From JBMYZL01 sp049610385 (GTDB lineage: Bacteria > Bacteroidota > Bacteroidia > Flavobacteriales_D > Sanyastnellaceae), in contig JBMYZL010000027.1 in NCBI GenBank assembly GCA_049610385.1, positions 1-28,201 on the forward strand: a stretch of 28,201 nt of DNA. The letters are read 5' to 3'. Made by a program: the position numbers and the translations under genes. Every line of letters begins with the position of its first letter. The first letter of the stretch is position 1. The notes beneath the pieces are model-generated. The model did not search any database. It worked only from the letters and a program-made list of their open reading frames with translations, and was not told the origin of the DNA. Below, one piece after another: positions 1-10,700 of the stretch.

Positions 1-2663
1 TCGCAGTTGCCGTCCGCAAAGACGCAGGAGCCAGCAACCGTGGCTGATGGGTCGTAGTTGCAGGCCGTTGAGTCCATGCATCCACTTGTTTCCGGTGAAC
101 CTTCATAGCAACTTGAAGTTTGGGTGAAGAACAAGTCAAAGGTGCTCGCAGCAGAACCGGATCGTCCATTGTAAAAGCTGATGTTCCAACTTCCGGATCC
201 GGACAAACCAGTGCCCGTGAGATCAATGCTTGCCGAGTAACTACCCGAAGAAGAACTTTCCCAAGAATCCGGCCAAAATCCGCCAAACAAATCATCACAA
301 CTTGTGCCCAAATCCACCCCACCCCAATCTGTGCAATTGCCGACAGGATCAGTGATTTTGATCAAAAGGTCGGCAGCTTCGACGCCACTTCCTGCCGAGA
401 CAAAGTCGAGGTCAATGTTCAGCAGAGGTTCGACCGCTTCCCATGTGACATCGATGCTGACGCCGCTTCCACCGGACAAGGAATATCCGCTTGGATTTCC
501 AGTTTGAGACCATTCTCCGGTTGTGGCGGTGGTGAAACAATTCCCATCGTCCACGGTTGCCGCCGGATTGTAGTTGCATGCGCTCGGTGAGGTGCATCCA
601 TAGATTTCAACGGGACATGCATCATGAAAAGTGAGCTGGGTTTGGACCGAAACGGCGGTGTTGTTGCCATTGTAAATGCTGACTGTCCAGGTCCCATCGC
701 CTCCCAAAGAATATGATGAAAAGTCGAAAGATGCACTGTAGTATCCGTCCGTTGTGGATGACCATTCAGAGGGCCAGGCATACGCATTCGCGAAGGTGCA
801 TCCACCAAGTGGCAAATTGGCGCCAAATTGCAAACAGGTCCCATCGGGTGCCTCCAGGCGATACATCAATTCGTCGGGTGATGAATCCCCGGAGCCCGAC
901 ACCTCCCAATAAATTTCAACGTCGAGTGTTGTCAAATCCCCTGTCAGCGCGGCCGTTGCGGATTGGGTGAAGAACAAGGTGGTGTTTTGGAGGTAGATGT
1001 TGTTGGCTTGAAAGACATGCGTTGCCGTGCATGAACATGCTTCTCCTGCAGGAGCATAGGTGCAGGATCCATCATTGACAGTGGCTTCAGAATCGTAGTT
1101 GCATGCAGTATCATCCGTGCAACCTGAACAAGAACTTCCATCTCCTCCGCAGAGCCCACAAGCATCTGTGGTGTAGGCACAGGTGCCATTGTCAATGGTC
1201 GTGCCTGGGTCAAAGTTGCAAGCTGTCGAATCAGTGCATCCATACACACCACAAGATCCTTCGGTTGGGCCGCATGTGCCAATGCACCCGTTGTTGTTAT
1301 TGATGAACGGAATCAAGGCTTCGTTTTCCACGGTTGGGTGAAACTCAAGCACAACAGAACCGCCTGATATGGCATGGCAATAGCTCATGATTGTGCCTAC
1401 TTGGGCTGTGGGGTTGTTCGTGTAGGAATCGCAAATGCCATCACCAGGCGAAGATTCCTCCAGGTTTGCGCAATTGTCGATGGGGCCAGATGACCATCCG
1501 CACCAGTGGGTGTGGTTGGAACCCAAGTTGTGCCCCAGTTCATGCGCAATCACATTCAAATTCCAGGCATAAGTTCCTGCCGTGTAGCTGCTTCCGCCGT
1601 CCATGTCCGCGCTGAATCCATAGGAGAAGGTCGGGAATGCGCACACCACACCCACATAGGCAATGCCACCTGTTCCGGTGTTGGTTCGGCGGGTCATCAA
1701 ATGAACCAAGTCTCGATTCACCAACGACAGATTCGCATCGTTGTTCCATTCATCCTTAAACTCTGTGAGCATTGAGCCCGCATTATTTGTGGTGCTCGCC
1801 CAAGGTTCAGGGGTTTCCCAAACGTGGACATATGTTGCACTCATGGAGACGAGGTCATTCAATTCTGTCCGGTAGATGCCGTCTACCCCTGCGAGGGCCG
1901 CCAGTCCCCAATCTGCTGCGGCTTGACAATCGTCTCCAAAAGTTCCATAGGTGTAATGATCGATGTCGATGGCCACTTCGATGCATTGAGGGTCGGGAAG
2001 GGATTCCAGTGCTTGCGGGGAGTGGTGCTGTGAACGGGGCATGCCCATTATGTTTTGGGCCATTTCCTCCATTCCACAAGAAAAGGACAAGCCCAAATCG
2101 ATGCGATCGACAGGGACCAAAGCATGGTGCCCCTTTTCGAAAGACCCCGGAACGGGAGAGATTTCGAACTGCCTGCGTCCCTGCAAAATTGTGGCGTAAA
2201 TGCCAGAGGGTGTGAAGATGATGACGCCGGAGTGCACACCATCGTCGAATCGGTAGCTCAGCACATTGGGAATCCAGGCCTCTTCGCGGTATCCATTTTG
2301 TGTTGTCCGTCCGAGTCGAATGTCAGATGCAAATGTCCTGTAACGCCGGGCCCGCACAAGTGTGGGGCTGCCACGTTCGGCGGAACCGGGGATTTCCCAA
2401 TGGAATTCGTCAGGGGAGGAGGCGAGAAGAACCTGTATTTGGTCGGCGTCCCACATCAACCCTTGGGCATCCGAGGGGCGCTTGGTGACGCGTTCAGATT
2501 CCTCCAATACAATGGGTTGGAACAGTTGAATTCCCTGGGTTGTGGCAGCCAAAGAATGAGAAGAAGAGGGCGACAAGACTTGGACATGCTGTTGTGCCAG
2601 ACCAGATACGCTGAACAAAAGCACCAATCCTATGGTGATAAAAAACAGGTGACGTGTGAACAT
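1..2663 (-). CDS. Secreted M12-like zinc metalloprotease, cysteine-repeat type (3' end outside window)
   Basis: The frame is open from an ATG at 2663 to the left edge: 887 codons with no stop, so the C terminus is missing. Residues 1-20 form a signal peptide ending near GLAQQ. A propeptide-like region leads to the catalytic domain, with zinc motif HELGHNLGSNH at residues 374-384 and Met-turn (TIMSYC) at Met426. This matches the HExxHxxGxxH metzincin pattern of reprolysin-like M12 peptidases. Two cysteine repeats follow (GC-x4-AC-N-aromatic), then two P-domain-like beta-sandwiches (about 545-682 and 710-851) separated by a third repeat. A fourth repeat sits at the window edge. It is a paralogue of the next two genes and differs in having two sandwich domains. 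It lies 118 bp after its neighbour, so it may be co-transcribed. Protease class is fairly certain; substrate is unknown. Confidence 0.88.
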   Translation of the reverse strand, partial: MFTRHLFFITIGLVLLFSVSGLAQQHVQVLSPSSSHSLAATTQGIQLFQPIVLEESERVTKRPSDAQGLMWDADQIQVLLASSPDEFHWEIPGSAERGSPTLVRARRYRTFASDIRLGRTTQNGYREEAWIPNVLSYRFDDGVHSGVIIFTPSGIYATILQGRRQFEISPVPGSFEKGHHALVPVDRIDLGLSFSCGMEEMAQNIMGMPRSQHHSPQALESLPDPQCIEVAIDIDHYTYGTFGDDCQAAADWGLAALAGVDGIYRTELNDLVSMSATYVHVWETPEPWASTTNNAGSMLTEFKDEWNNDANLSLVNRDLVHLMTRRTNTGTGGIAYVGVVCAFPTFSYGFSADMDGGSSYTAGTYAWNLNVIAHELGHNLGSNHTHWCGWSSGPIDNCANLEESSPGDGICDSYTNNPTAQVGTIMSYCHAISGGSVVLEFHPTVENEALIPFINNNNGCIGTCGPTEGSCGVYGCTDSTACNFDPGTTIDNGTCAYTTDACGLCGGDGSSCSGCTDDTACNYDSEATVNDGSCTYAPAGEACSCTATHVFQANNIYLQNTTLFFTQSATAALTGDLTTLDVEIYWEVSGSGDSSPDELMYRLEAPDGTCLQFGANLPLGGCTFANAYAWPSEWSSTTDGYYSASFDFSSYSLGGDGTWTVSIYNGNNTAVSVQTQLTFHDACPVEIYGCTSPSACNYNPAATVDDGNCFTTATTGEWSQTGNPSGYSLSGGSGVSIDVTWEAVEPLLNIDLDFVSAGSGVEAADLLIKITDPVGNCTDWGGVDLGTSCDDLFGGFWPDSWESSSSGSYSASIDLTGTGLSGSGSWNISFYNGRSGSAASTFDLFFTQTSSCYEGSPETSGCMDSTACNYDPSATVAGSCVFADGNC

Positions 2664-2781
2664 GATGACAATTTGGGACAAACGGCCGCAGAGCACCATG
2701 ACTGGGGTCACGCAACTCCAAAGAGCCGAATGCGTTTCACTCTTCGGAAGTTAGAAAAAAACACGGCTCGACGATTTTCTG

Positions 2782-5019
2782 TCAGTTGCAGGATTCTCCA
2801 AATGCGGACAAAATGGCGAGAAGATCGTTGACATTCGTTGTGCCATTGCCGTCCACATCGCCTTCGCATTCCGGCTCGGGCGGGGTGACACAGGCGAAGT
2901 CAGAGAGGAGCAAAAGAACGTCTGATACAGCGATAATTCCATCATTGTCCAAATCGGCCTCACACCCTTCCAAGCAGCTGGTGTATTCACAGGAGTCGTC
3001 ATCTGAAGTCGCATTGGGGTCAAAGTTGCAGGCCACTGGATCAGTGCATCCCGGAACGTCAACAGGTGGAACGCAGAGGTAGGTGGATGTGACCGTGACC
3101 TCCAAATTCACTGGGCCTGACCCGGTCCATCCATTTCCCAATGTAAATGTCCATTCCCCTTCTCCTGCCAAATTTCCCGCCACCACGACAGTGGTTGAAT
3201 AAATGCCAGCCACGTTGGTCGCCCAATCGGAGGGGAATGTGGAAGCATTGCTGCATCCGAGATCGTCATTGTATCCACCGATTTCGAAACAGTTGCCATT
3301 TGGAGCATCGATGCGCAAGACTTGGTCTGCGGGCCACGTACCCGTCGAAGTGCTGTTGTCGAAATCCATTGAAATGAAGAAGGATTCCAATGCACCGCTG
3401 TAGTCAGACAAAGACGTGGCAATGGTTTGACCCGCAGAGATGGTTCCGTTCAGGTCAATGCTGGAGATGCAATTACAAGGCAGTCCTTCGGGTGGATACG
3501 AGCAATTCGCTGCATCGACGATGGCCTCGGCATCATAGTTGCAAGCGGTTTCGTCCAAGCAACCCGAACAAGCAGCATTGCCGCCGCCGCAATCTCCACA
3601 GAGATCCACCTCGGCACATGACCCGTTGTCATAAACGGCCTCCGGGTTGTAGTTGCAAGCGTTTTCGTCCATGCAACCATAGACGTCGCAGCTCGATTCG
3701 AAGGGCGCACAATCCCCGTAACAACTGCCTATTCCCGTGCTGATGGCTGGAATCAAGCCCTCAGATTCAACCGTCGGGTGAAATTCCAGGACCACTGAGC
3801 CGCCGGAAATGGCATGACAATAACTCATGATCGTGCCCACCTGAGGCGTGGGGTTGGAAGTGTAGCCATCGCACAAACTCTCCCCTTCGTAATTCGCACA
3901 ATTGTCAATCGGGCCGGAAGACCAGCCGCACCATTGGGTGTGGTTGGACCCCAAGTTGTGCCCGAATTCGTGGGCCAAAACGTTCAAATTCCAGGCATAG
4001 CCCCCAGTGTAGTTTGTGGTGGCCGTCAAGGCACTGCTCAGGCCATAAGCATATGGGTCGTAGCACACCACATCAACATAGGCAATGCCTCCTGTTCCTG
4101 TATTGGTACGACGGGTCAAGTAGTGGGTCAAATCCCGCTGAACAGCGGTAAAATTTGAATTGGTTTCCCATTCATTGCGAAAGGCAGTCAACAAGGCCCC
4201 ACCATCACCAGTGATGGAAGCATAAGGATCTTCGATTTCCCAAACGTGGACGAACGTCGCTTGCAAGGTCACCAAATCATCCAGTTCAGTTCGATAAATG
4301 CCGTCAACCGCTGCCAGCATGGCAAGTGCCCAATCGGCCGTCTCCGTGCAAGAACTGAACGTATTGAATGTGAAAAAGTCGATTTCCAATGCCACTTCGA
4401 TGCACTCCAAGATGTTCTCACTGCTTCTTTCAGCGGTCATCCCCATGGTCCTGATAGCCACATCTTCTGTTCCGCACGAAAAAGAGAGGGGGGCGGTCAA
4501 ATGGGCAACATTGAAAAAGACATGTTTGCCCGTTTCGTCGGCAGCAACGGGTGACAATTCCAATTGCCTTTGGCCCATTCGGATCGTGGCAAACACCCCA
4601 GATGGAGTCAAAATCACGACTCCGCTCATTTTGCGGTTTTGAATCTGGTAGGAAATGATGCCTGGGGCATATTCGGATTCCTGGTATCCTTCTGCGGTGG
4701 TCCGACCAAGTCGAATGGGACCTTTGTGGAAGTCATAGCGCTTGAGCTTGAGGTACATCCGATTGCCATTCCGCCGGGGCAGCGGAAGGGTAAAAGCATC
4801 TGGTGCTTGCTTTCGCATGAAATCGAGGGCACTTGGGTCCAATTGCAACCCAATGGTTTGTTCCGCATCCCGGGTGGGAATTTGGGCCTCTGGCAGGGTC
4901 ACTGGGCGGAACATGGGAACCAGGTTGTTCGAGGTTTGGGCTGGCGCCAAAATGGAAAACGCCAACAACAGAATCAAACAAAAAACAGAGGGAAGAAAGC
5001 GCAGGATGGATGTGGGCAT
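2782..5019 (-). CDS. Secreted M12-like zinc metalloprotease with dockerin-like C terminus
   Basis: The protein has 745 residues. A signal peptide covers about residues 1-28 (hydrophobic core, then LAPAQ). After a ~200-residue prodomain, the catalytic domain carries HEFGHNLGSNH at 350-360, with zinc ligands His350, His354 and His360 and general base Glu351. The Met-turn is at Met398. Cysteine repeats lie at about 448-475 and 487-506, a P-domain-like beta-sandwich at about 516-649, and one more repeat at 657-677. Residues 686-745 hold two DxDxDG-type loops, each followed by a hydrophobic helix, resembling type I dockerin or EF-hand repeats, and the protein ends GESCN. It starts 9 bp after the stop of the upstream paralogue, so the two form an operon. 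The catalytic residues are intact. I see no typical type IX secretion sorting domain; the dockerin-like tail stands in its place. Confidence 0.9.
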   Translation of the reverse strand: MPTSILRFLPSVFCLILLLAFSILAPAQTSNNLVPMFRPVTLPEAQIPTRDAEQTIGLQLDPSALDFMRKQAPDAFTLPLPRRNGNRMYLKLKRYDFHKGPIRLGRTTAEGYQESEYAPGIISYQIQNRKMSGVVILTPSGVFATIRMGQRQLELSPVAADETGKHVFFNVAHLTAPLSFSCGTEDVAIRTMGMTAERSSENILECIEVALEIDFFTFNTFSSCTETADWALAMLAAVDGIYRTELDDLVTLQATFVHVWEIEDPYASITGDGGALLTAFRNEWETNSNFTAVQRDLTHYLTRRTNTGTGGIAYVDVVCYDPYAYGLSSALTATTNYTGGYAWNLNVLAHEFGHNLGSNHTQWCGWSSGPIDNCANYEGESLCDGYTSNPTPQVGTIMSYCHAISGGSVVLEFHPTVESEGLIPAISTGIGSCYGDCAPFESSCDVYGCMDENACNYNPEAVYDNGSCAEVDLCGDCGGGNAACSGCLDETACNYDAEAIVDAANCSYPPEGLPCNCISSIDLNGTISAGQTIATSLSDYSGALESFFISMDFDNSTSTGTWPADQVLRIDAPNGNCFEIGGYNDDLGCSNASTFPSDWATNVAGIYSTTVVVAGNLAGEGEWTFTLGNGWTGSGPVNLEVTVTSTYLCVPPVDVPGCTDPVACNFDPNATSDDDSCEYTSCLEGCEADLDNDGIIAVSDVLLLLSDFACVTPPEPECEGDVDGNGTTNVNDLLAILSAFGESCN

Positions 5020-5028
5020 GGCGGTGGG

Positions 5029-7581
5029 TTAAAAGCAATTGTCCCCAAAGTTTCCGAGCAGGAGCAACAAATCCGAAATGGTCGTTGCCCCATCACCATC
5101 GACATCACCCGGGCAAGGCATCGGTGGGGGGACACAACCAAAATCAGAAAGGAACAACAAAATGTCAGTGGTCGCGATGAGGCCATCTCCGTCGAGATCA
5201 CCTGGACAATCTATGCACGGTGGCTCCTGGCACGAACCATCATCAATCGTTGCTTCGGGGTTGTAATTGCAAGCATTGATATCCATGCAACCCACGCAAC
5301 TCTGAGATTCACAACTGCCATCATCGATGGTGGCACCTGGGTCAAAGTTGCAGGCATCGATGTCCGTGCATCCTGCGCAACTCTCATATTCGCATGACCC
5401 GTCGTCCAAAGTCGCTGTAAAGTTGTAGTTGCAAGCACCTGCTTCTGTACAACCCGCACAACTCAAGAATTCGCAGCTGCCATCATCAACGGATGCCTCA
5501 GTGGAATAGTTGCAAGCCCCGGGCTCTGTGCACCCAAGGCAACTTTCATATTCACACGAGCCATCGTCGGTGGTGGCGGCGGCATTGTAATTGCAGGCAT
5601 TCTCGTCCATGCATCCACCGGGATCTGTCGCCACACAGAGATCCCACATGGTCAACGACAAATCGAACAGGGCGCCTTGTGAAGCCGCAAATCCATTGAG
5701 GGCTCGCAAGGTCCAAACGCCTTCCCCGGTTGGGGCATTTCCCACGGAGATGGAAGCATTGTAATTCCCTTGCGCGGATTGTTGCCAAGATGTGGGCCAT
5801 ACACCACCAAACTCACACCCCGTGTCCACATCGAATCCACCAATTGCCCGACAACTGCCATCGGGCGCTTCCAACAAAAAAGCCAAATCAGAGGGCCGCG
5901 TTCCATCGTTGTTCACGGGGTTGAAGTTGAGGGAAACAGAAAGCGACGCCACAAACCCAACCCCGGCGACAACCGTATACACCTGTTCGCCGCCAGCAAG
6001 GAGTCCTGACAGGTTGAATGATGCTTCGCAATTGCAGGGGCCGCCTCCAGGAGCGAAGGTGCATTCCCCACTGTCGATGGTTGCGGATGCGTCGTAATTG
6101 CAAGCCATTTCGTCTGTGCAGCCCAAGCACGAAAGCCCGTCGCCTTCACATTCGCCACAGATGTCCAGCTCGGCACAAGATCCGTCATCAAACAAAGCAT
6201 CCGCACTGTAGTTGCAAGCCTCTGGATCCATGCATCCGTAAGCCTGACAGGAAGTCGCAAAACTGGGGCAAGACCCGAAGCACGATCCGTCCAAATTGAT
6301 GGTGGGGAGCAAGGCCACGTTTTCGACTGTCGGGTGAAAGACGAGATTCACGCCACCGCCTGCGACTGCGTGGCAGTAACTCATGATGGTTCCGATCTGT
6401 GGAGTGGGGTTGTTGACGTAACCACCACAACTGCCTTCGAGGGTGTAGCAATTGTCAATGGGGCCTCCAGGCCACCCACACCAATGGGTGTGATGTGCGC
6501 CGAAGTTGTGCCCAAATTCGTGGGCCACAACATTCAAGTTCCAGCTGTAATTGTTGATGTTGTAATTGGATGTTCCACTGAGAGAAGCACTGAAACCAGC
6601 AGCATAAGCGGAATTGCAAGTGACATCGAGATAGGCGATGCCACCGGTGCCCGTGTTCCCTCGGCGGGTGAGCAAATGAATCAAGTCACGAGGTCGATTG
6701 GACAAATCGGGATTGGTCAACCATTCTACCCGAAAGGCATCCAGCATGCCCCCAGCATTCCCTACATAAGCCGCATACGGATCTGTCTCTTCCCAAACGT
6801 TGACATATGAGGCTTGCAAATCGATGGCATCATTGAGTTCATTGAGATAGATTTCGTTGACGCTCGCCAAAAGGGCCAACGCCCAATCCACAGTGCTGTT
6901 GCAATTGCTGCCAAATGTTCCATAGGTATAAAAGTCGATGTCCAAGGCCACCTCGACGCATTCCAAGGGCATATTGCTTGAACGCTCACTGGGTTCAGGT
7001 CGCATGCCTTCACTCAAATCGTGGACTTCGGTTGTGCCACAAGTGAATGTTTTTTCACTCCGGGAATCGCTGACCAAGAAAATCACATGGCCTGGACCGC
7101 GCGCCCGTCCAATTTCGTAAGTTTTTCCATCGATTCGGAGTGTTCCGACCACATAATCGCGCATCAAAACCAACGACCCACTGCAACCTTCATTTCGCAC
7201 GCGGTAAGGGCGGATGCCCACTTCGTAATCGGCCTTTTTTGAGCTTTTCGAGGTGGTCAGTCCGACTTCAAAATCATCTGTTACCGCGCGAAAAGCTTCC
7301 AACTCCAACATCCGGTGATCCCCGTTGGGCAAAGTTAAGGGGAGCCAAAAGCGCTTCGGCGTGTCCACATAAATGGCCGCAAAGGCGTCGGCGTTCATTC
7401 TCAGGCCCAAGCTGTTGTTGACATCCCAGGTCGGTGATGCCCCGGGCTCAAGTGGCTCCGCATCGAACAGGACCACAGGTGATTCCCATTCTTCACATTG
7501 CGCCATCGCATGAGAATGGTGCAGCAAAATGGCGAACAGCGCGGGAAAAAGGACGGCAAGGCTGTGGGTAGGGTGCATCAT
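5029..7581 (-). CDS. Secreted M12-like zinc metalloprotease with five-repeat cysteine array and dockerin-like C terminus
   Basis: I place the start at the ATGATG at 7581, giving 850 residues with a signal peptide (about 1-28, ending HAMAQ). The frame stays open to 7782, but that extension would run through the divergent promoter and carries no signal. The zinc motif HEFGHNFGAHH is at 354-364 and the Met-turn at Met400. Two cysteine repeats (about 449-506) precede a P-domain-like beta-sandwich (about 518-649). Five near-perfect tandem repeats (656-784) follow, each with four Cys. Residues 794-850 hold two DxDGDG loops with hydrophobic helices and end GDNCF. It is the first gene of the minus-strand protease cluster, head to head with the large cysteine-rich protein, which shares the repeat and the tail. 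The role is probably extracellular proteolysis or maturation of surface proteins; the target is not shown by sequence. Confidence 0.9.
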   Translation of the reverse strand: MMHPTHSLAVLFPALFAILLHHSHAMAQCEEWESPVVLFDAEPLEPGASPTWDVNNSLGLRMNADAFAAIYVDTPKRFWLPLTLPNGDHRMLELEAFRAVTDDFEVGLTTSKSSKKADYEVGIRPYRVRNEGCSGSLVLMRDYVVGTLRIDGKTYEIGRARGPGHVIFLVSDSRSEKTFTCGTTEVHDLSEGMRPEPSERSSNMPLECVEVALDIDFYTYGTFGSNCNSTVDWALALLASVNEIYLNELNDAIDLQASYVNVWEETDPYAAYVGNAGGMLDAFRVEWLTNPDLSNRPRDLIHLLTRRGNTGTGGIAYLDVTCNSAYAAGFSASLSGTSNYNINNYSWNLNVVAHEFGHNFGAHHTHWCGWPGGPIDNCYTLEGSCGGYVNNPTPQIGTIMSYCHAVAGGGVNLVFHPTVENVALLPTINLDGSCFGSCPSFATSCQAYGCMDPEACNYSADALFDDGSCAELDICGECEGDGLSCLGCTDEMACNYDASATIDSGECTFAPGGGPCNCEASFNLSGLLAGGEQVYTVVAGVGFVASLSVSLNFNPVNNDGTRPSDLAFLLEAPDGSCRAIGGFDVDTGCEFGGVWPTSWQQSAQGNYNASISVGNAPTGEGVWTLRALNGFAASQGALFDLSLTMWDLCVATDPGGCMDENACNYNAAATTDDGSCEYESCLGCTEPGACNYSTEASVDDGSCEFLSCAGCTEAGACNYNFTATLDDGSCEYESCAGCTDIDACNFDPGATIDDGSCESQSCVGCMDINACNYNPEATIDDGSCQEPPCIDCPGDLDGDGLIATTDILLFLSDFGCVPPPMPCPGDVDGDGATTISDLLLLLGNFGDNCF
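5230..5616 (-). repeat. Five tandem cysteine repeats inside metalloprotease gene
   Basis: Five consecutive units of about 26 residues encode GC-x4-AC-N-aromatic-x7-DDGSC-x3-SC. Each unit has four cysteines, suggesting two disulfides per unit. The units are more alike than the scattered repeats elsewhere in the same protein, so this array probably grew by recent duplication. Confidence 0.8.
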
Positions 7582-7616
7582 TTGGCTGTGGGTTGCTTGC
7601 AAATCAGGCGACTCAA

Positions 7617-7648
7617 CCAAGTTAGTGGTTTTTTTCCGTCGAGTGCAA
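7617..7648 (-). promoter_or_regulatory. Possible promoter of the metalloprotease cluster
   Basis: On the minus strand a TTG is followed after 21 nt by TAACTTGG, one mismatch from the Bacteroidota -7 element TAnnTTTG. It lies 35 bp upstream of the chosen ATG. The match is weak. Confidence 0.3.
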
Positions 7649-7726
7649 CCTTCTGGAATGAATCTCGTAAGTGAAGAGGCGTTTTCTATTAAAAAATCGA
7701 CGGGCTGAGTGTCCGTGCAGATAAAA

Positions 7727-7755
7727 TTTGTATATTTAAGGTTGAATTGGATTTG
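7727..7755 (+). promoter_or_regulatory. Probable promoter of the large cysteine-rich protein gene
   Basis: TTTG (7727-7730), a 17-nt spacer, then TGGATTTG (7748-7755), one mismatch from TAnnTTTG. The layout matches the rhodopsin promoter later in the window (TTTG, 17 nt, TAGATTTG). Only seven bases separate it from the ATG, so the transcript would be nearly leaderless. Confidence 0.45.
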
Positions 7756-7762
7756 CTCCGCT

Positions 7763-10700
7763 ATGAGACAATTGACTATCACAACTCACCCCTTGCGCTT
7801 GTTGGCAATGATTTTGCCAATGATGCTTGCCGCCATGCAAGCCACTGCGGGTTTCGTCGGATTCACCGGCGAGGTCCATGCGGTGAGTGAACATGGCACC
7901 ACTTATCGAATCTATGCATCCTTCGATGATGCAGGAGACGAGCTGATTGCCATTTACTCCATCGGCTCCACGGAGGCGAATCCCGTGGCGCTGAGCACCA
8001 CGGTGACCACGAGCTTTTACCAAAATCCGTTTGGAGGCAGTTTGGCCAGTTCCATCAATTCAGCTTTTTTCGTAGCTTTTCCTGATTTGGCGTTTGACAG
8101 CTGGCTGACGATTGGATCGGAATCCTCTTCGGATCCAGAAGTGAGCAGCATTGGCATTTCGGGGCCCATGGGGGACTTCGAAGCGGGGCAAAGTTTCACG
8201 TTGGATGGTGGAAGTTGGTATGTGGCGCCAGGAACCAATTCCTTGGCCACTGCAGGAGAAGATTTGAAAGTATTGGTTGCTCAATTCACGGTCGTCGATG
8301 GCGGAACGGTCACCCTGGATTGGAACATGCAATACGACGCTGCAAGCGGAGAAACGATGAATGTGACGGGTGCGACTTTCGACACCTCAACAATCATCCC
8401 GCCAGTGACGGGATGTACAAATGAAGCGGCATGCAATTTCAACGCTGAGGCAAACACGGATGATGGTTCTTGCATCATTCCAGATGCCTCAGCTTGCGAA
8501 TTTTGTGAAGGTTCAGCCATCGCAGTGGCTGATGCAGATGGCGACGGCACATGTGATGACGATGAGGTTTTCGGATGTACAGTTGACATTGCTTGCAACT
8601 ACGATGAAGCCGCTACGGAAGACGACGGCTCTTGTGTGTTTGCCTTGCCAGGCACTTGTGAGGTCTGCGAGGCAGGCGCGGTCGTTCTCGCTGATGCAGA
8701 CGGGGACAATGTCTGTGATGCCGACGAGGTCGTGGGTTGCCAAGACGAGAATGCATGCAACTTCGACGCTTCAGCCACGGATGCAGGTGCTTGTACATAT
8801 GCGGACGGCAATTGTGAGGTATGCGATGGCAATGGCGGCGTGGCCGTTCAAGATGCGGATGGCGATGGAATCTGTGATGGCAATGAGATTGCGGGTTGTG
8901 ACGACGAAACGGCTTGTAACTACAGTGCTGCAGCCACAGACAACGATGGCTCGTGTTTGTATGCCATGGCGGCTTGTGAGACTTGCGATGGCAACGGTGG
9001 TGTCCTGTCGTTCGATGACGATGGCGACGGTGTGTGCAACGACGATGAAGTCTTGGGTTGTGATGATGAAGCAGCTTGCAACTTCCAACCTGGTGCCACT
9101 GAAGACGATGGTTCTTGCTATTATGCCCCAGTGGGATTGACTTGCGACGATTATTGTCACTTGGGTGACTGGGATGGTGACGGAGTCTGCGATGCGGACG
9201 AGGTCGAAGGATGTACGTCATCGTCAGCAACCAATTTTGAACCTGAGGCCACGGACGATGATGGATCATGTGTCTGGGCAGACGGTTTCTTCTTGGGTCT
9301 TTCAGTGGAGCAGATTGCAATCGATTCCATTCCTGGAACCAAGACATTCCGTGTGTTCGCTGATTTCAACTCGGATGATGTGGAAATGGCGGCTGTTTTC
9401 GGAACGGATGAGAACGTTTGGAGCATTTTCTCCACTGAACCTTTCTACCAAAATGCTGCAGGCGATTTGATCGGTACCACCATCAATCCCGTGTTCTTCG
9501 CAGCCATGCCTGACTTGGAATATGACACTTGGTTGGCTTTGGGCGGAGAGCCTGGAGATTCCGATGATGCATTGACCGTCGGGATGGAGAACTTTTTCAA
9601 TGATTTTGAAGATTTTGGATCCAACGTTTTGGTGGATACCGAAGTGGGTGCCTCCGTGTTTTACACACCAGGCGGTTCGGTGCATGCATTCCCCGTAAAT
9701 GGCAAGTTCCTGTTGGGTCAATTCACCACTTCAGGTGTGGTATCTCTGAAATACAACATTCAATTCCGCGATCCGGATCAAGCCACCATTCAAATCCCAG
9801 ATTTGAACATCACTTTCCCAGCATATGGTTTGGGTTGCACAGACAGCGACGCTTGCAACTACAACCCAGCAGCTACAGTGGAGGACAATTCGTGCGCTTA
9901 TGCGACCGGCGCTTGTGAGGCTTGCGACGGAGAAGGCGGCATTGCCGTGCTTGATGCCGATGGTGATGGGGTGTGTGATGCGGACGAAATCGCAGGGTGC
10001 CAAGACGACACGGCTTGTAACTTTGATGCAACCGCAACAGATTCGGATGATTCTTGTGTGTTTGCCGACGGCAATTGTGAAATTTGCAATGACGCAGGCG
10101 GCATCGACGTATTGGATGGCGACGGGGATGGGGTTTGTGATGCAGATGAAATCGAAGGATGTCAGGATGAGACTGCTTGTAACTTCGACGCGGCAGCCAC
10201 AGATTCGGACGACTCTTGCGTGTATGCGGATGGCAACTGTGAGGTCTGTGACAACGGCGCAGTGGCGGTTTTGGATGCGGATGACGATGGAATTTGCGAT
10301 GCGGATGAAATCCCTGGATGTACAGATGAAACTGCGTGCAACTTCGACGCGTCAGCTACGGATTTGGATGGATCCTGCGTTTTTGCGGACAACCCATGTG
10401 ATGTATGTGATGGAGAAGGCGGCGTGACCATTTTGGACACGGATGGCGATGGTGTCTGCGATGCCGATGAAGTGGAAGGCTGCACGGATGCAGAAGCGTT
10501 CAACTTTGACGAGAATGCAACGGATGAGGACGGTTCTTGCTACTTCGGCGGTTGCACCATTCTGGCTGCGTGCAACTACGAAGAAGACCCGGAGATTGCG
10601 AATGATGACATTTGTGAATTCCCCGATCCTTTCACCACCTGTGACGGCACGGCTTGTGGCGGCGACTACGATGGTGATGGGGTGTTGGAAGGCGATGAGG

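Noticed and set aside
7582..7782. N-terminal extension of the first metalloprotease up to 7782
   Set aside because: It would add 67 residues before an obvious signal peptide and run through the divergent promoter region.
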